Assembly: GCA_037042915.1 (NCBI GenBank)
Contig: CM073198.1
Coordinates: 1,302,001 to 1,366,000 of the forward strand
Reading direction: 5' to 3'
DNA: 64,000 nucleotides
Source of the DNA: Auricularia sp. M13
Lineage: Eukaryota; Basidiomycota; Agaricomycetes; Auriculariales; Auriculariaceae
A program made the translations under genes and the position numbers. The notes below the pieces were generated by a model. It made no database searches, was not told the DNA's origin, and saw only the letters and a list, made by a program, of their open reading frames with translations. Of the stretch, positions 1 to 9,286 are shown piece by piece (the first letter of the stretch is position 1; each line of letters begins with the position of its first letter).

Positions 1-545
1 GACGACGCCCGTCTCTCACAGCGGCGCTGTTCAGGCTGGCCATCGAGGCCGCCGCACGTAACAAGCCGCACTCGCGTGTGCTTGCAGATTGCGCATGTGT
101 TTAAGTGGCCACGGCGAGTCGCCCACGACCGACGCAGGCGGTGCGCAGCAGCCCGAAGTGGAGAATGCCAAGATCAACGAGACGGACGCATGGCGAGGAA
201 GGATGCCATTGGTGTTGCAGACACACGCGAACAGAGCTAACGTGTGCCTGAAGACGCCGAGCACCGGCGCGAGACGTGATGAGCAGTGCGGGCGCACGAA
301 GGCTTTATAGCCGTCGAAGCGCGACACGGCGATGAGCTCCGCGCTCGCGCAGCTCGATGCAGCCATGAAGAATACGATGAGCAGCGACATGGCGCCGCGC
401 GTGCCAAGCAATGCGGAAGCGGAGAACGCTGCTGCTAGACAGCTGGGTATTCGCGCTTCTCTGGGGAGCGAACGTTCGGCTTCGCATGCTGGATTCGCCA
501 GAGCGACGAAACCCGGACAGATCTCAAACTGCAAACTAGACTCAC

Positions 546-1085
546 CGTGAAGCCTAAAGGCAATTCGGCGCCAGGTTGGATGAGGCCGCCTTCTGCTGTG
601 TGGCCGCGAACGAAATCCCCGAGTGACGACGCGCAGAAGTCGAATAAATCCTCGGCGGTGCCTTGCTTCATTTCTTCTGAAAGACGGTACTTGGTCTGGG
701 TTATAGCAAATTTGCCCTGGCCGCTCAGAGTGACGAGGCAGACGCGCAGGTTGGTTCCACCTGAGTTGTCGCCATTTAGAGCTGATCTAATCGTGCTAAA
801 AGCTTGCTCACCAAGATCAACGGCAAGATAATCACCCCGTTCTTCGCCGGTTGGCCATCCAAAGACGAATGTAGGAATCATGGGCTGCGATGAAGCTGCT
901 GAGTGCTGCTGCGAGCAACCAGAATGCGCTGTACTGACCACAATTTGACCCGGTTCCTTCAGCCCCTTGTCGAGTGTTTCCTCGAATACGTGGGTGATAA
1001 TTCGCATGCGCTGGGGCGTGAGGACGAATAAATTCTCGTAGCGGCGCAGGTAGTCGCTCATCTGGACGGTGCCGGTGGATGCCAT
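546..1085 (-). pseudogene. Hexokinase, 5' fragment only (broken gene)
   Basis: Hexokinases phosphorylate glucose with ATP in the cytosol at the start of glycolysis. Exon 1 (1085..812) and exon 2 (760..546) join across a 51-nt GTGAGC...CAG intron. They encode about 163 residues with family hallmarks in order: an N-terminal helix region (FVLTPQRMRIITHVFEE), the FGWPTGEE motif, the phosphate-1 loop (AVDLGGTNLRVC), SKYR-like QTKYRL, and PLGFT. A full hexokinase is about 480-500 residues and should continue with FSYP and the LRWTKGF and NDTTGT segments. After the donor at 545 none of these appears in any minus frame down to base 1. The gene therefore seems cut after its first third, or the rest has moved. 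Upstream sequence and start context (GCCATGG-like on the minus strand) look normal. Identity is confident; that it is a pseudogene is inferred. Confidence 0.8.
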
Positions 1086-1100
1086 CGTCGCGGTGAGGAA

Positions 1101-1367
1101 TCAGGATGATGCCCAGATCAGCGGATACATAAATCCAAGGTCAGCTGGGCGCACCGTGCGCTTGGTCGCATGGGGCAGATCCTCGGGCGTGTTGGCGTCT
1201 GAGCGCGAGTACTCAGGCTGGCCCCTGCTCGAGATGCTCGCGCCCGAGTGGTGTCGCAGCAGCTCCGGCGGGCGCTCGGGCGAGATGACGCGCGCCGGCG
1301 GCGTGGGTGGCTCGGGGGCGCGGTCGTCGGCGTCTACGGCGATGGTAAACTTGACAGAGCGCGCCAT
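1101..1367 (-). CDS. Hypothetical protein, Pro-rich, uncertain
   Basis: Minus-strand frame ending 16 bases upstream of the hexokinase start codon. From the ATG at 1367 it gives 88 residues (MARSVKFTIAVDADDR..., then PEPPTPP and a charged tail). The frame stays open back to an ATG at 1598 (165 aa, including AGKKKRRSTPP). The codons favour G/C at third positions as in neighbouring genes, which is why it is kept. No domain is recognised. It could be the last exon of a gene whose other exons lie upstream, or chance coding-like sequence in the hexokinase promoter. Confidence 0.3.
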   Translation of the reverse strand: MARSVKFTIAVDADDRAPEPPTPPARVISPERPPELLRHHSGASISSRGQPEYSRSDANTPEDLPHATKRTVRPADLGFMYPLIWASS

Positions 1368-1828
1368 AGACCGCAGAGGCAGAGGCGTCACCGGCGGAGT
1401 TGAGCGCCTTTTTTTCTTTCCCGCGCGTGCGGATGACGCCCGCGCTTCCGAATCCGACGGCACTGCATTCGCGGGATCGATACTTTTGGCAAATCGGGAG
1501 ATCTTGCACCATCCCCCGGTTCCCGACAACAGAGCAAGACTCGCGGTGGGAAGGCATTGCACGACCGTGGCATGCAGGCGCTGTCCGAGCCCTAACATCT
1601 TCTGAGAGTATTCCGGCCAGCATCTATAAATCTTGCTTTGGAAAATCGTTGGTTCATCACAAGTCTACAGGCTGTGTAGTGTACATCCATCCTATACGGC
1701 CAGGAGAATGAAAATGTATTCGTACTCGGGGGCTTTGGATGCACGAGAATGCCAGACTACTGCATAGAGCTCTCTCACTCTCCTAAGACTTGCCGCCATA
1801 TGACAAGCTCACTGCAACGCACGACTGC

Positions 1829-2114
1829 TGCATGCTTCCCGTCAGCCATTTGTCAGCGTAAGAGGACGGCGTTACGCTCATCGGGGATGTCATGAATCTC
1901 ATGACACCCTCCGCGGGACGATGCGCGAACGTCGCGATATTGGCCGACCCTCCAGCTCGGGCAGAGTATTGCCCATACCCTGAACGAGATGGATGCCAAG
2001 GTAGTCGGGTACGAGAAGGAGATAGTTTTTGATGCTCAGTGGGAATGGGGCCAAGCTGAAGAGATCTCCAGAAAGTTCGTGGAGGAGAATGAGCCTCAGC
2101 ATGAAGACAAATAG
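1829..2114 (+). pseudogene. Decayed C-terminal fragment of a TetX-like FAD monooxygenase
   Basis: Translation gives CMLPVSH, a stop, then GVTLIGDVMNLMTPSAG and ANVAILA. After a frame change come DAKVVGYEKE and a terminal stop. These match in order the C-terminal third of the intact monooxygenase at 7254-8432 (YMLPVGHS, GVTLIGDSMNLMTPYAG, ANVAMLA, DAKVAEYEKE). Stops and frameshifts show it is dead. It is probably the remnant of a tandem or dispersed duplication of the gene 5 kb downstream. Confidence 0.75.
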
Positions 2115-2773
2115 GCGTTAAAAATGAACGCACGTCAAGTCGCATATGCTCCGTGCTTGGAAATAAGTAGTAGCAACTCGCAGTGGCCTCTTTCAGCAGC
2201 GGTCCGGCCCTGCAAGGCCATCATGAGCTTAGCCTTCGATGAAAGATGAGCTTCACAGCGAGCAGCACACGGCTGAAGACGTTCTGGATAGCAGATATTC
2301 AATACAGTCACATGTAGCATACTGTAATGTCTGCAGAAGGGCGCATTATAAGTAGGAGCGAGAGGCTGGGTTCGGCGAGGACGAAGAGCAGGCGTTAACT
2401 TGTTGACGGCCCATTTTCACTACGAATTCAATCTGAAACCTGCATTCAGAGCATCAAGAGAGGAGATTGGAGGATGAAACAGACTGTCGCGCACCTCCTA
2501 CTACAGCAACTGTGAGCTTGCAAACGGGATGGGACTTGGGCCGTTCGCGCGGCAAGAGAAAACCGTCTGCATTATAAAGGGATAGTGGTGATTGAAGCCG
2601 GCGCGATTCATAGCCTACACCTAAACTGAAGCTCGGCGGCTAGGCTGCTCCATTAATCTATTAGTATGAGGAAAATGGCAACAGGGTGACGTGACAGTTC
2701 GCGTCGTCACAAACTTGCAAAATCGGAGCCCCAATCCGAACACGCGCTTCTCTCCCTTTGTTCCACGTCCGGG
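2115..2773. other. Intergenic, no gene seen
   Basis: No open frame with family resemblance and no clear repeat. The last 100 bases before the borealin start are the likely promoter and 5' UTR of that gene. Confidence 0.5.
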
Positions 2774-3846
2774 ATGACCTCGACTCCACCGCGCCAGGCC
2801 TCAGCATCAGTATCCTTCAACGCGCAGCCGCGCAAGATATACAGCGCTGCGGAGAAACAACACATGCTCAACAACCTCGAGCTCGAAGGTAAGTTTCCCT
2901 GGCCGCCTATGAAACCGCGCAGCTGCTAACGCGCGGCACAGTGGCCGACCGCGCGTACAAATTTGAAAAGCAAATAGCGGACGTCGTGGCTGCCTTCGTC
3001 GTCCGTTCGGAGAACGAAGTCACCAAGGTCCCGCGGGCGGTACGCGCCATGCTGCTCAGCGACTTCGCGCGGTACGGCGGCGACATCAAGCGCGCCATGC
3101 ACGCCTTGGCCAAAGACCGACTGGACGCCATTCCCGACGCTTCGCGCGAGCAGATCCAGATGAGCGTCAAGAAGCGCAAATGGGATCGCGAGCGCGAGGA
3201 GGAGGCAGCGCGGCCGCTCAAGACCGGTATGTTCACTTCTTTGCTCGTTATGGCTTGCGGGGCGACTGACGGGCGCCAGTTCGAACGCACGCGTCACCCG
3301 CGAAGAGCAAGCCAAGCGGCATACCCGGTCGCGCAACGCCAAAGACGCCGGGTCGAGTGGTTCGTCTTGATTTTAATTGAACCGTCGCGAGTCTGCGCGC
3401 TAAGACTTCGAATTCTAGCTTGGGCGCGGCCCGCCTGCATTTGGCTCACCGATGGTATCGCCGTCGAAGCTGACAGGAACCAGCAAGCGGCCGCCCAGCA
3501 CGGCCCACTTTAACCCGCTCCTGCCGAAGACACCCGCGTTCCCCGCACGCTCCGCCGTCCTGCGCCGCCAACCGTCTTTCGCCGTACAGGCGGCGCCGAG
3601 CGCGTCGGGCGCAAAGGAGGCTATGGCGCTCATCAGCGTTCCTACGAAAGACGGCCAGGTGCGCTCACCCGGACTGATTCATCGCAGACTGACCGATATT
3701 CGAAGGTCATCGAGCTCGACCCGCTCTCCGCCTCGCCTTCCGCCATCGACAGGCTCGAAGGCATCTCGGACAGTGCGAAGAAGCAGGCCAAGGACGAGAT
3801 GAGCCGGCTCATGCACGGCGCGCTGTCCAAGTGGCGCATCGGATAG
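2774..3846 (+). CDS. Borealin (Nbl1/Borealin N-terminal domain), chromosomal passenger complex subunit
   Basis: Borealin forms a helical bundle with survivin and INCENP that brings Aurora kinase to centromeres in mitosis. Exons 2774..2888, 2942..3226, 3280..3356, 3419..3658 and 3706..3846 give 285 residues. The N-terminal part (about residues 28-120) reads MLNNLELEVADRAYKFE, then NEVTKVPRAVRAMLLSDF and YGGDIKRAMHALAKDRL, the typical Borealin_N pattern. The middle is low-complexity and basic (SPSKLTGTSKRPP, NPLLPKTPAFPA). The C-terminal segment (VIELDPLSA...KKQAKDEMSRLMHGALSKW) is a short helical domain. All five exons are in phase with GT-AG introns of 47-62 nt; the third intron (3357-3418) is the least certain. 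Confidence 0.8.
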
Positions 3847-4130
3847 CGTGATGCGCGAGCACGACGGCTGTATTGTATTGTATTGTATTCTAATGCCTCA
3901 GTTTTGCACGCGTCTTATCGATGACAGAGCGCGTGCGCCGCCCTTTCCCGCCCGGCGCAGGGTGACGAGCATACAGTTTGCATCGACGCTGGCATCAGCG
4001 TGCGCCAGCAAGTAGAAATGGCATTTGCCACGTCTTGCACGCGTGTAGAGTTCTCTCAGACCGACGGAAAGGTCATCCTTACTCTATATTCGAACGGGCA
4101 GGAGGAATTTTCGGCACGTGCGGCGTGCTA
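3847..4130. other. Intergenic with short TGTAT microsatellite
   Basis: Downstream flank of borealin. Four to five tandem copies of a TGTAT-type pentamer lie near 3870-3891. Nothing else is recognised up to the MITE. Confidence 0.6.
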
Positions 4131-4621
4131 CAGTGCTTTGCAAAAGAAAGTGCAATCTCCGAAATTTTTTCATCGGTCGGGCCCGACCGAACACTCCGAC
4201 TTGCTCCGCTCCTCCACTCACTGGAGCAGCCGGCACACACTTCCAGCCCCTTTTTGAGGGCGCGCTGCGCTGCTGTCGACATATGAGGATGCCCTTATCA
4301 TACTTGACGTGAATACCGTGCGTTTTAGGCAATAGGTGTCCAGTCGCGAAGTGTGGGGCAGTTCAGCATCGGAAAATACCGAATTCCGAGTCCCGGCCGT
4401 TCCGTTCCCGCGTACTGTCTTCAACAGACCACCCGATGGAAACCTCCCAAACGCTTTGAATTTGCATATACGTGTGTCTAGGGCATCCGAGATACCTCCT
4501 GTATTGTTTATTGTGCAAAATACATATTCTGTAGACTGTCGCAGTCAGCCGAGCGGAGTGTTCGGTCGGGCCCGACCGATGAAAAAATTTCGGAGATTGC
4601 ACTTTCTTTTGCAAAGCACTG
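4131..4621. mobile_element. Non-autonomous Tc1/mariner-type MITE
   Basis: A 491-bp element with perfect 68-bp terminal inverted repeats (4131-4198 and 4554-4621), starting CAGTGCTTTGC and ending in its complement. It is flanked on both sides by TA (4129-4130 and 4622-4623), the target duplication of the Tc1/mariner superfamily. Each TIR holds a perfect 16-bp palindrome, CGGTCGGGCCCGACCG. The 355-bp interior has no transposase frame, so movement would need a transposase from elsewhere. Perfect TIR identity suggests recent activity. Confidence 0.88.
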
Positions 4622-4623
4622 TA

Positions 4624-5098
4624 ATATTCCATGGCTGGGCAAGTCAAACGCGCGGCGCATGCAGAGCGAAGATTGGTTGGGTGAGAGTTGCGGAGTTGGC
4701 ACGCACAACTCCGACGCCATTCGTGCTTTGAACTGCTCTACAAAGTCATCTGCATCAGCAAGTGTACGCGCGCAAGCTGTTGGCGTTGACTTGTTCCATG
4801 ACCTGCTCCACAAATAGGGCCCTGTGCATCGTCAGGGCTTCCTGGGCGTTTATTTCTTGGTTCACTGCATCCCGCTCCTCTAGATCTGTTCCTCACGTAC
4901 TTCGCCGATAATCTAAGCACAAGTACCGCTTACCGTGCGCAAGCGGTTCTTGTAATACTACGATAGCCGTGCATGCTCTAGAGTCCATCCGACGCGCTGT
5001 CCTCGCATCAACCAGACAATGCACCACGTTCGGAAGCATCTGGTAGTTTGCAGCCAGTGATCCAACAATGTCTCGAGCTTGTCTTTACACCAACGGCC
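4624..5098. other. Intergenic, promoter side of the F-box gene
   Basis: No gene or repeat recognised. The CCATGG context at 5098-5103 sets the start of the next gene. Confidence 0.5.
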
Positions 5099-6805
5099 AT
5101 GGCACCTTCTGCGTCACGGGTAACCGTGGACTCGCTGCCCGAGGAACTGCTCAGAGAGATCATGCTCATCGACGCCTTTACTGTCCAGGGCTGGGGCTAC
5201 TTCGGCATCCTTGGCGAGTTCCACGACCCCAAGGCAGCCGACGGCGACGTTTATGACGTGAAGAAGAAGATGGTACTCTCCGCAGTCAGCCGGCGCTGGC
5301 GGCGCGTCGCGCTCGCGAACGCGCGCCTCTGGGCAAGCTTCAGAGTGGGCGTCGGTCCACAGCAGTACTCGAATATGATCGAGGCGCTTGTAGAGCGCAG
5401 CCGCGCCGTTCCACTCAACGTCATCCTTTTTATGGGCTGCCAACCTCTCGATTGCGAGCCTGACGCATGCGGATGGTACGTGCACCCGCCGGCGCTGTAC
5501 GACCGCATTGTACGCGCCCTCGTCGAGCACGCCGCGCGCATCCGCTCGTTGCGTGTCGACCTCCGTGGGTCTGTCGACGGTGTCTATAACCTTCTCGGCG
5601 ATGAGGTGGCCTTCCCGATGTTGCGGGAGCTGCGCATCACTCGCGACTGCGAGTTTGACCGGTTTAAGTGGGGCCCGAACGAAGAGGAGAACGATAAGCA
5701 GATCCTGTGGCTCTCGCTCGACGTGCCTCGACTCCAGATCCTCGACCTTATTCGGCTCTACCCGTCAGGGATTGCGCCCCGCTTCAAGTTGCTGCATCCA
5801 GGGATCGAGGAGCTGCGCATCGTAGACCGTCTGGACTTCAACGAGGATCCTGTTCATGGACTCGCCCACGAAACGTATCTGCTCCCGGAGAACACTCTTC
5901 TTCTCCTGGCCAAGATTTTCAGCACATGTCCGGCACTTCGCAGTCTCTGCGTGGAGCACGATTTCGTCTACAAGGATGTGGATCCCCATCCCGGGCTGCT
6001 CGAACAGTTTCCCCTGCGCTCCCTCCAGAAGCTCGTTCTGACATTCTCGGCCGACGAACTCATCGTCATATTCGACAATCTCTCCCACGTCTTTATCCCG
6101 GACGTCACTGCGATCGTAAAAACTCCTATCGAATTTGACATGGAAAGCGACGAAGGCCACCCTTTGCTCGGCCGTCTCATGCGCGGCATGGGCCAGATCG
6201 TCGCTTTCGACATCTCTTCATTCTATACCGTCACACTTCGCGATGCCCGGGGCAACTGTCGCACGATGGGCACTCACACGGAGGTAGGGGCTGAGTACGT
6301 TCCCGCGACCGAAACCGAGGATCACTGGAAACACAACGACCTGTGGAACTTTCTCTCAGTCCGACAGGGCCTGCGCGACAATATCCGCAGCATCGCAGTC
6401 AACAACCGCAGCTGGTTCGCCTGGGCCGCTATCCTTGAGTCTGCAAGCCCCCGCCTCGACATCGACGAGCTGCGCATCGTCGACGGCGCGTGGGAGTACG
6501 TCTATGACGACTATGATTCAACAGAAGACGATGCCCCGACTATGCTCGCATACGAGCTCATGTATCGCGGCGACCAGTCTCGCGTGATGCAGAGCCTGCG
6601 CTTTGGGAAGCTGGGTAGGATCGTGCTCGAACACAAGTTTCCGCAGTTCGAATCCCACGTCGAAGTTATCCTTGCCTATGTTCACTGCGACTCCGGTGCG
6701 CCTTCCCTGCCGGTCTGCTGCTGCAATGTGGCGGGAATGCTCGACGACGAGGAGGTGCTGGAGATGGAGAATTCTGATTGGCCTCTCTGCGACCGTCAGT
6801 GTTAG
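5099..6805 (+). CDS. F-box protein with LRR-like C-terminal region
   Basis: F-box proteins bind Skp1 and present substrates to SCF ubiquitin ligases. The gene is one uninterrupted exon of 568 residues from the ATG at 5099 (GCCATGG context). The same frame runs further upstream to 5048 but without another ATG. The N-terminus (VDSLPEELLREIMLID... then VLSAVSRRWRRVALANARLW, about residues 10-80) is an F-box as found in the large F-box families of mushrooms. The rest contains irregular Leu-rich stretches (ELRITRD, PRLQILDLI, IEELRIVD, PALRSLCVEH), probably a degenerate leucine-rich solenoid for substrate binding. The substrate cannot be told. A broken second copy of the C-terminal part follows directly, a sign of local duplication. 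Confidence 0.85.
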   Translation: MAPSASRVTVDSLPEELLREIMLIDAFTVQGWGYFGILGEFHDPKAADGDVYDVKKKMVLSAVSRRWRRVALANARLWASFRVGVGPQQYSNMIEALVERSRAVPLNVILFMGCQPLDCEPDACGWYVHPPALYDRIVRALVEHAARIRSLRVDLRGSVDGVYNLLGDEVAFPMLRELRITRDCEFDRFKWGPNEEENDKQILWLSLDVPRLQILDLIRLYPSGIAPRFKLLHPGIEELRIVDRLDFNEDPVHGLAHETYLLPENTLLLLAKIFSTCPALRSLCVEHDFVYKDVDPHPGLLEQFPLRSLQKLVLTFSADELIVIFDNLSHVFIPDVTAIVKTPIEFDMESDEGHPLLGRLMRGMGQIVAFDISSFYTVTLRDARGNCRTMGTHTEVGAEYVPATETEDHWKHNDLWNFLSVRQGLRDNIRSIAVNNRSWFAWAAILESASPRLDIDELRIVDGAWEYVYDDYDSTEDDAPTMLAYELMYRGDQSRVMQSLRFGKLGRIVLEHKFPQFESHVEVILAYVHCDSGAPSLPVCCCNVAGMLDDEEVLEMENSDWPLCDRQC

Positions 6806-6854
6806 CTATTACTTGCCGGAGTCAAAAATTGGGAAATCTTTCGTCCTTTCACAG

Positions 6855-7228
6855 CCATGAGATGGGACTTCAGCAGCTTCGAATTCACTGCTCAAGACGC
6901 TCTGGTATAGTGCAGATGCGATGCAGTTTCTTCGGGAGATTCTTGACGCCTGTCCTCTGCACACGCGCAAACGGGACGCGGTATTTCGAGTCGGGGTAGG
7001 CGTTCGGTCCGGGACCACCGCGCGCTGTGAGCCTTCCTCTGCCGCACCCAGAAGCTGCACCAGCGCCTGCGCAGCATCAGGCTGGACAATCGCAGCTGGC
7101 TTGCGTGGAGGTGGCAACTCAAGCGCCCGTTCCGCAGGTGGCAATTCGATATTCTTGACGAAGCGATATTACACCTGGGTCTGCACGTCGGCGCCGCCAG
7201 AAGCAACACTTATATAGGCGGGCAGTAG
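6855..7228 (+). pseudogene. Relic of a second F-box gene copy
   Basis: The stretch resembles the C-terminal third of the preceding F-box protein. WDFSSFEFTAQDA corresponds to FDISSFYTVTLRDA. In the frame ending at 7228, LHQRLRSIRLDNRSWLAW corresponds to LRDNIRSIAVNNRSWFAW, then open frame to a TAG stop. The pieces lie in different frames with stops between them, so no complete product is made. The order matches the upstream gene, consistent with a tandem duplicate that decayed. Confidence 0.65.
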
Positions 7229-7253
7229 CGCAAGGTCAAACTACGCATCCAGC

Positions 7254-8432
7254 ATGCCTATCCACACGCCCAGGATTGCGATAATCGGCGCCGGCCCAGC
7301 TGGCCTCGTTCTTTTGAACGTCCTCGCGCGCCATGGCGTTCCTGCGACTGTGTACGAACGAGACGAAGCATTCGCGTCGCGCGCGCATCTCGGCGGGACG
7401 CTCGATCTCCTTGCCGACTCCGGCCAAGCTGCCATGAAGAGTGCGGGCCTCTGGGACGCGTTCCTCGAGCACTCGCGCCCGGAAGGGCAGGAGATGAGGT
7501 TCTACGACAGTGCCGGAGAGCTGCTTTTCCACTACGAGCCGCCCGCCGACGCCCAGCAGCATGTGCGGCCCGAGATCGACAGGACCGTTCTGCGCAGGAT
7601 CATGGTGGACGCCGTCCCGCCTGACAGCATCAAGTGGGGTCATGCGCTCACGAGCGCCACGCCTGTCGGCGGCTCCGCCGAATGGGAGCTCACGTTCGCA
7701 AATGGGCACAAGGTCATCGTCGATTTGCTCGTCGGCGCCGACGGCGGCCGCTCACACGTGCGGCCTCTCGTGTCGGACGCCGACGCCGCGTACACCGGCG
7801 TCACAGGAGTCGAGGTGTCGTTCGAGTCCAGCGCCCATCCTGAGCTCGCCGCGCGCGTCGGAAACGGTACTCTAATGGGCTTCGGCCAGAACCAGGCCAT
7901 CGTGTCGCAGCGCAACGGCGACGGGCGCATTCGCACCTATGCCTGGTACAAGGATGCCGACGCCGACTTCATTCCGTCCATTGCTGAGGCAGACCCGGAG
8001 CGCGCGATTGCGGAGGTCGTCAAACGATACGAAGGCTGGGCGCCGTGGCTGCGCGAGATCATCCAAGTCGCCGACCGCCACGCCGTGTATCCGCGGTCGC
8101 TGTACATGCTTCCCGTCGGGCATTCCTGGGCGCATCGCCCGGGCGTGACGCTCATCGGCGACTCCATGAATCTCATGACGCCGTATGCGGGCAAAGGAGC
8201 CAATGTCGCCATGCTTGCCGGCCTCAAGCTCGGGCTCGCGATCGCGTCGGCCGCTGGCCTCTCAGTGGAGGAGCTGGACGCGAAGGTCGCCGAGTACGAG
8301 AAGGAGATGATTCCTCTCGCTGCGAAGGATGCCGCCGAGACCGAGAAGAATTTCAAGATGGCCATGTTCGCAGAGAATGGCGCGAAGGAATACGTTTTGC
8401 AGTCCATCGCGCGGTCGACGCAGGGAACGTAG
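7254..8432 (+). CDS. TetX-like FAD-dependent monooxygenase
   Basis: Group A flavin monooxygenases use NAD(P)H, FAD and O2 to hydroxylate small aromatic or polyketide substrates. This 392-residue protein has the Rossmann GAGPAG motif (12-17), the Glu ending the second strand (VYERDE), GGTLDLLADSGQ typical of the TetX branch, the VGADGGRS motif (about 160-167), and the second FAD motif GDSMNLMTPYAGKGAN (302-317). No signal peptide or membrane segment is seen. It is intronless, unusual in this window, which fits retroposition or acquisition from bacteria but proves neither. A decayed copy of its C-terminus lies at 1.8-2.1 kb. The substrate is unknown; fold similarity to TetX does not show tetracycline oxidation. 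Confidence 0.9.
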   Translation: MPIHTPRIAIIGAGPAGLVLLNVLARHGVPATVYERDEAFASRAHLGGTLDLLADSGQAAMKSAGLWDAFLEHSRPEGQEMRFYDSAGELLFHYEPPADAQQHVRPEIDRTVLRRIMVDAVPPDSIKWGHALTSATPVGGSAEWELTFANGHKVIVDLLVGADGGRSHVRPLVSDADAAYTGVTGVEVSFESSAHPELAARVGNGTLMGFGQNQAIVSQRNGDGRIRTYAWYKDADADFIPSIAEADPERAIAEVVKRYEGWAPWLREIIQVADRHAVYPRSLYMLPVGHSWAHRPGVTLIGDSMNLMTPYAGKGANVAMLAGLKLGLAIASAAGLSVEELDAKVAEYEKEMIPLAAKDAAETEKNFKMAMFAENGAKEYVLQSIARSTQGT

Positions 8433-8647
8433 CTCGTGGTTAAATAGCGTAGTTCATCCGCCAGACTTTCGCGAAGTCCAAATACACGCACCTTGAGCTG
8501 TAGACGAGCACTGGCAGAAGTTGCTCAAGGGTCACGTGGCGAAAAGAAGAAAAGAGCATCCGCGAGATCACGCGGAGTTCCAAATCGTCGGCAACCCTCC
8601 TCGCGAAAACTTCGTTGCCACCACGCGTCTCCGTCCTTTGAGCGTCC

Positions 8648-9286
8648 ATGTCTTCATCTACTGCCACCGTGACGGCGGGTCGTTTCACATATGACGGCCA
8701 GAACCTCACCGTCGGCGGCTTTGAACGATGCGACCCCGCCACATTGCGCAGTCATCTCAAGTTCGTTGAGGCAAACCCACTGTTCACCAAGACAGGACAG
8801 CCACGCAAGCGCCTCCCAAGGCCAGACCAGCCCAAGGAGTTCTATGTCGCCCAGCTTATCCACTACGGCCTGAAAGAGCCGCCGTCGACGATAACGCGTG
8901 ATCACGCTAAGAAGATGCTGGAGGATCACGACCGGCTCACGGCATTCCGCGTACCCAGGGAGGTCGAGACGCTGGAGACAAAGCTCGCAAAGAAATGGGC
9001 AGACACGCACGCGAAGGCCAAGAAACAAGTCAAGCAGCAGGTCGCGGCCAACATCCCCGTCGTTGTCGACAGCTCGAAGCCCGCAACAGCCGCCAAAAGA
9101 AAGCGCGAGTCCAATGATGCACCCTCTCACGCAGCCTCTGCTTCCACGGCCGGTACCAGCAGCCATGCTTCTCCCAAGAAACCGCGCGTCGAGGCCGCCA
9201 TGAAGTCAAATGCTGCCAGTGGTGGCGCTGCCGCTGGAGGCTCGAAGTCAAAGGCGAACATCATGAAAACCTCCGACAACTTGTAG
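8648..9286 (+). CDS. Hypothetical basic protein with nuclear-localisation-like motifs
   Basis: Single exon, 212 residues. The N-terminal half (TYDGQNLTVGGFERCDPATLRSHLKFVE...AQLIHYGL...DHAKKMLEDHDRL) looks folded. The middle is charged and helical (VETLETKLAKKWADTHAKAKKQVKQQV). The tail is Ser/Ala-rich with KRKRE and KKPRVE clusters that resemble monopartite nuclear signals. I do not recognise a family. Codon use resembles the neighbours, supporting a real gene. The start is the first ATG, 215 bases after the monooxygenase stop, so both genes run in the same direction with a compact spacer. Confidence 0.7.
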   Translation: MSSSTATVTAGRFTYDGQNLTVGGFERCDPATLRSHLKFVEANPLFTKTGQPRKRLPRPDQPKEFYVAQLIHYGLKEPPSTITRDHAKKMLEDHDRLTAFRVPREVETLETKLAKKWADTHAKAKKQVKQQVAANIPVVVDSSKPATAAKRKRESNDAPSHAASASTAGTSSHASPKKPRVEAAMKSNAASGGAAAGGSKSKANIMKTSDNL

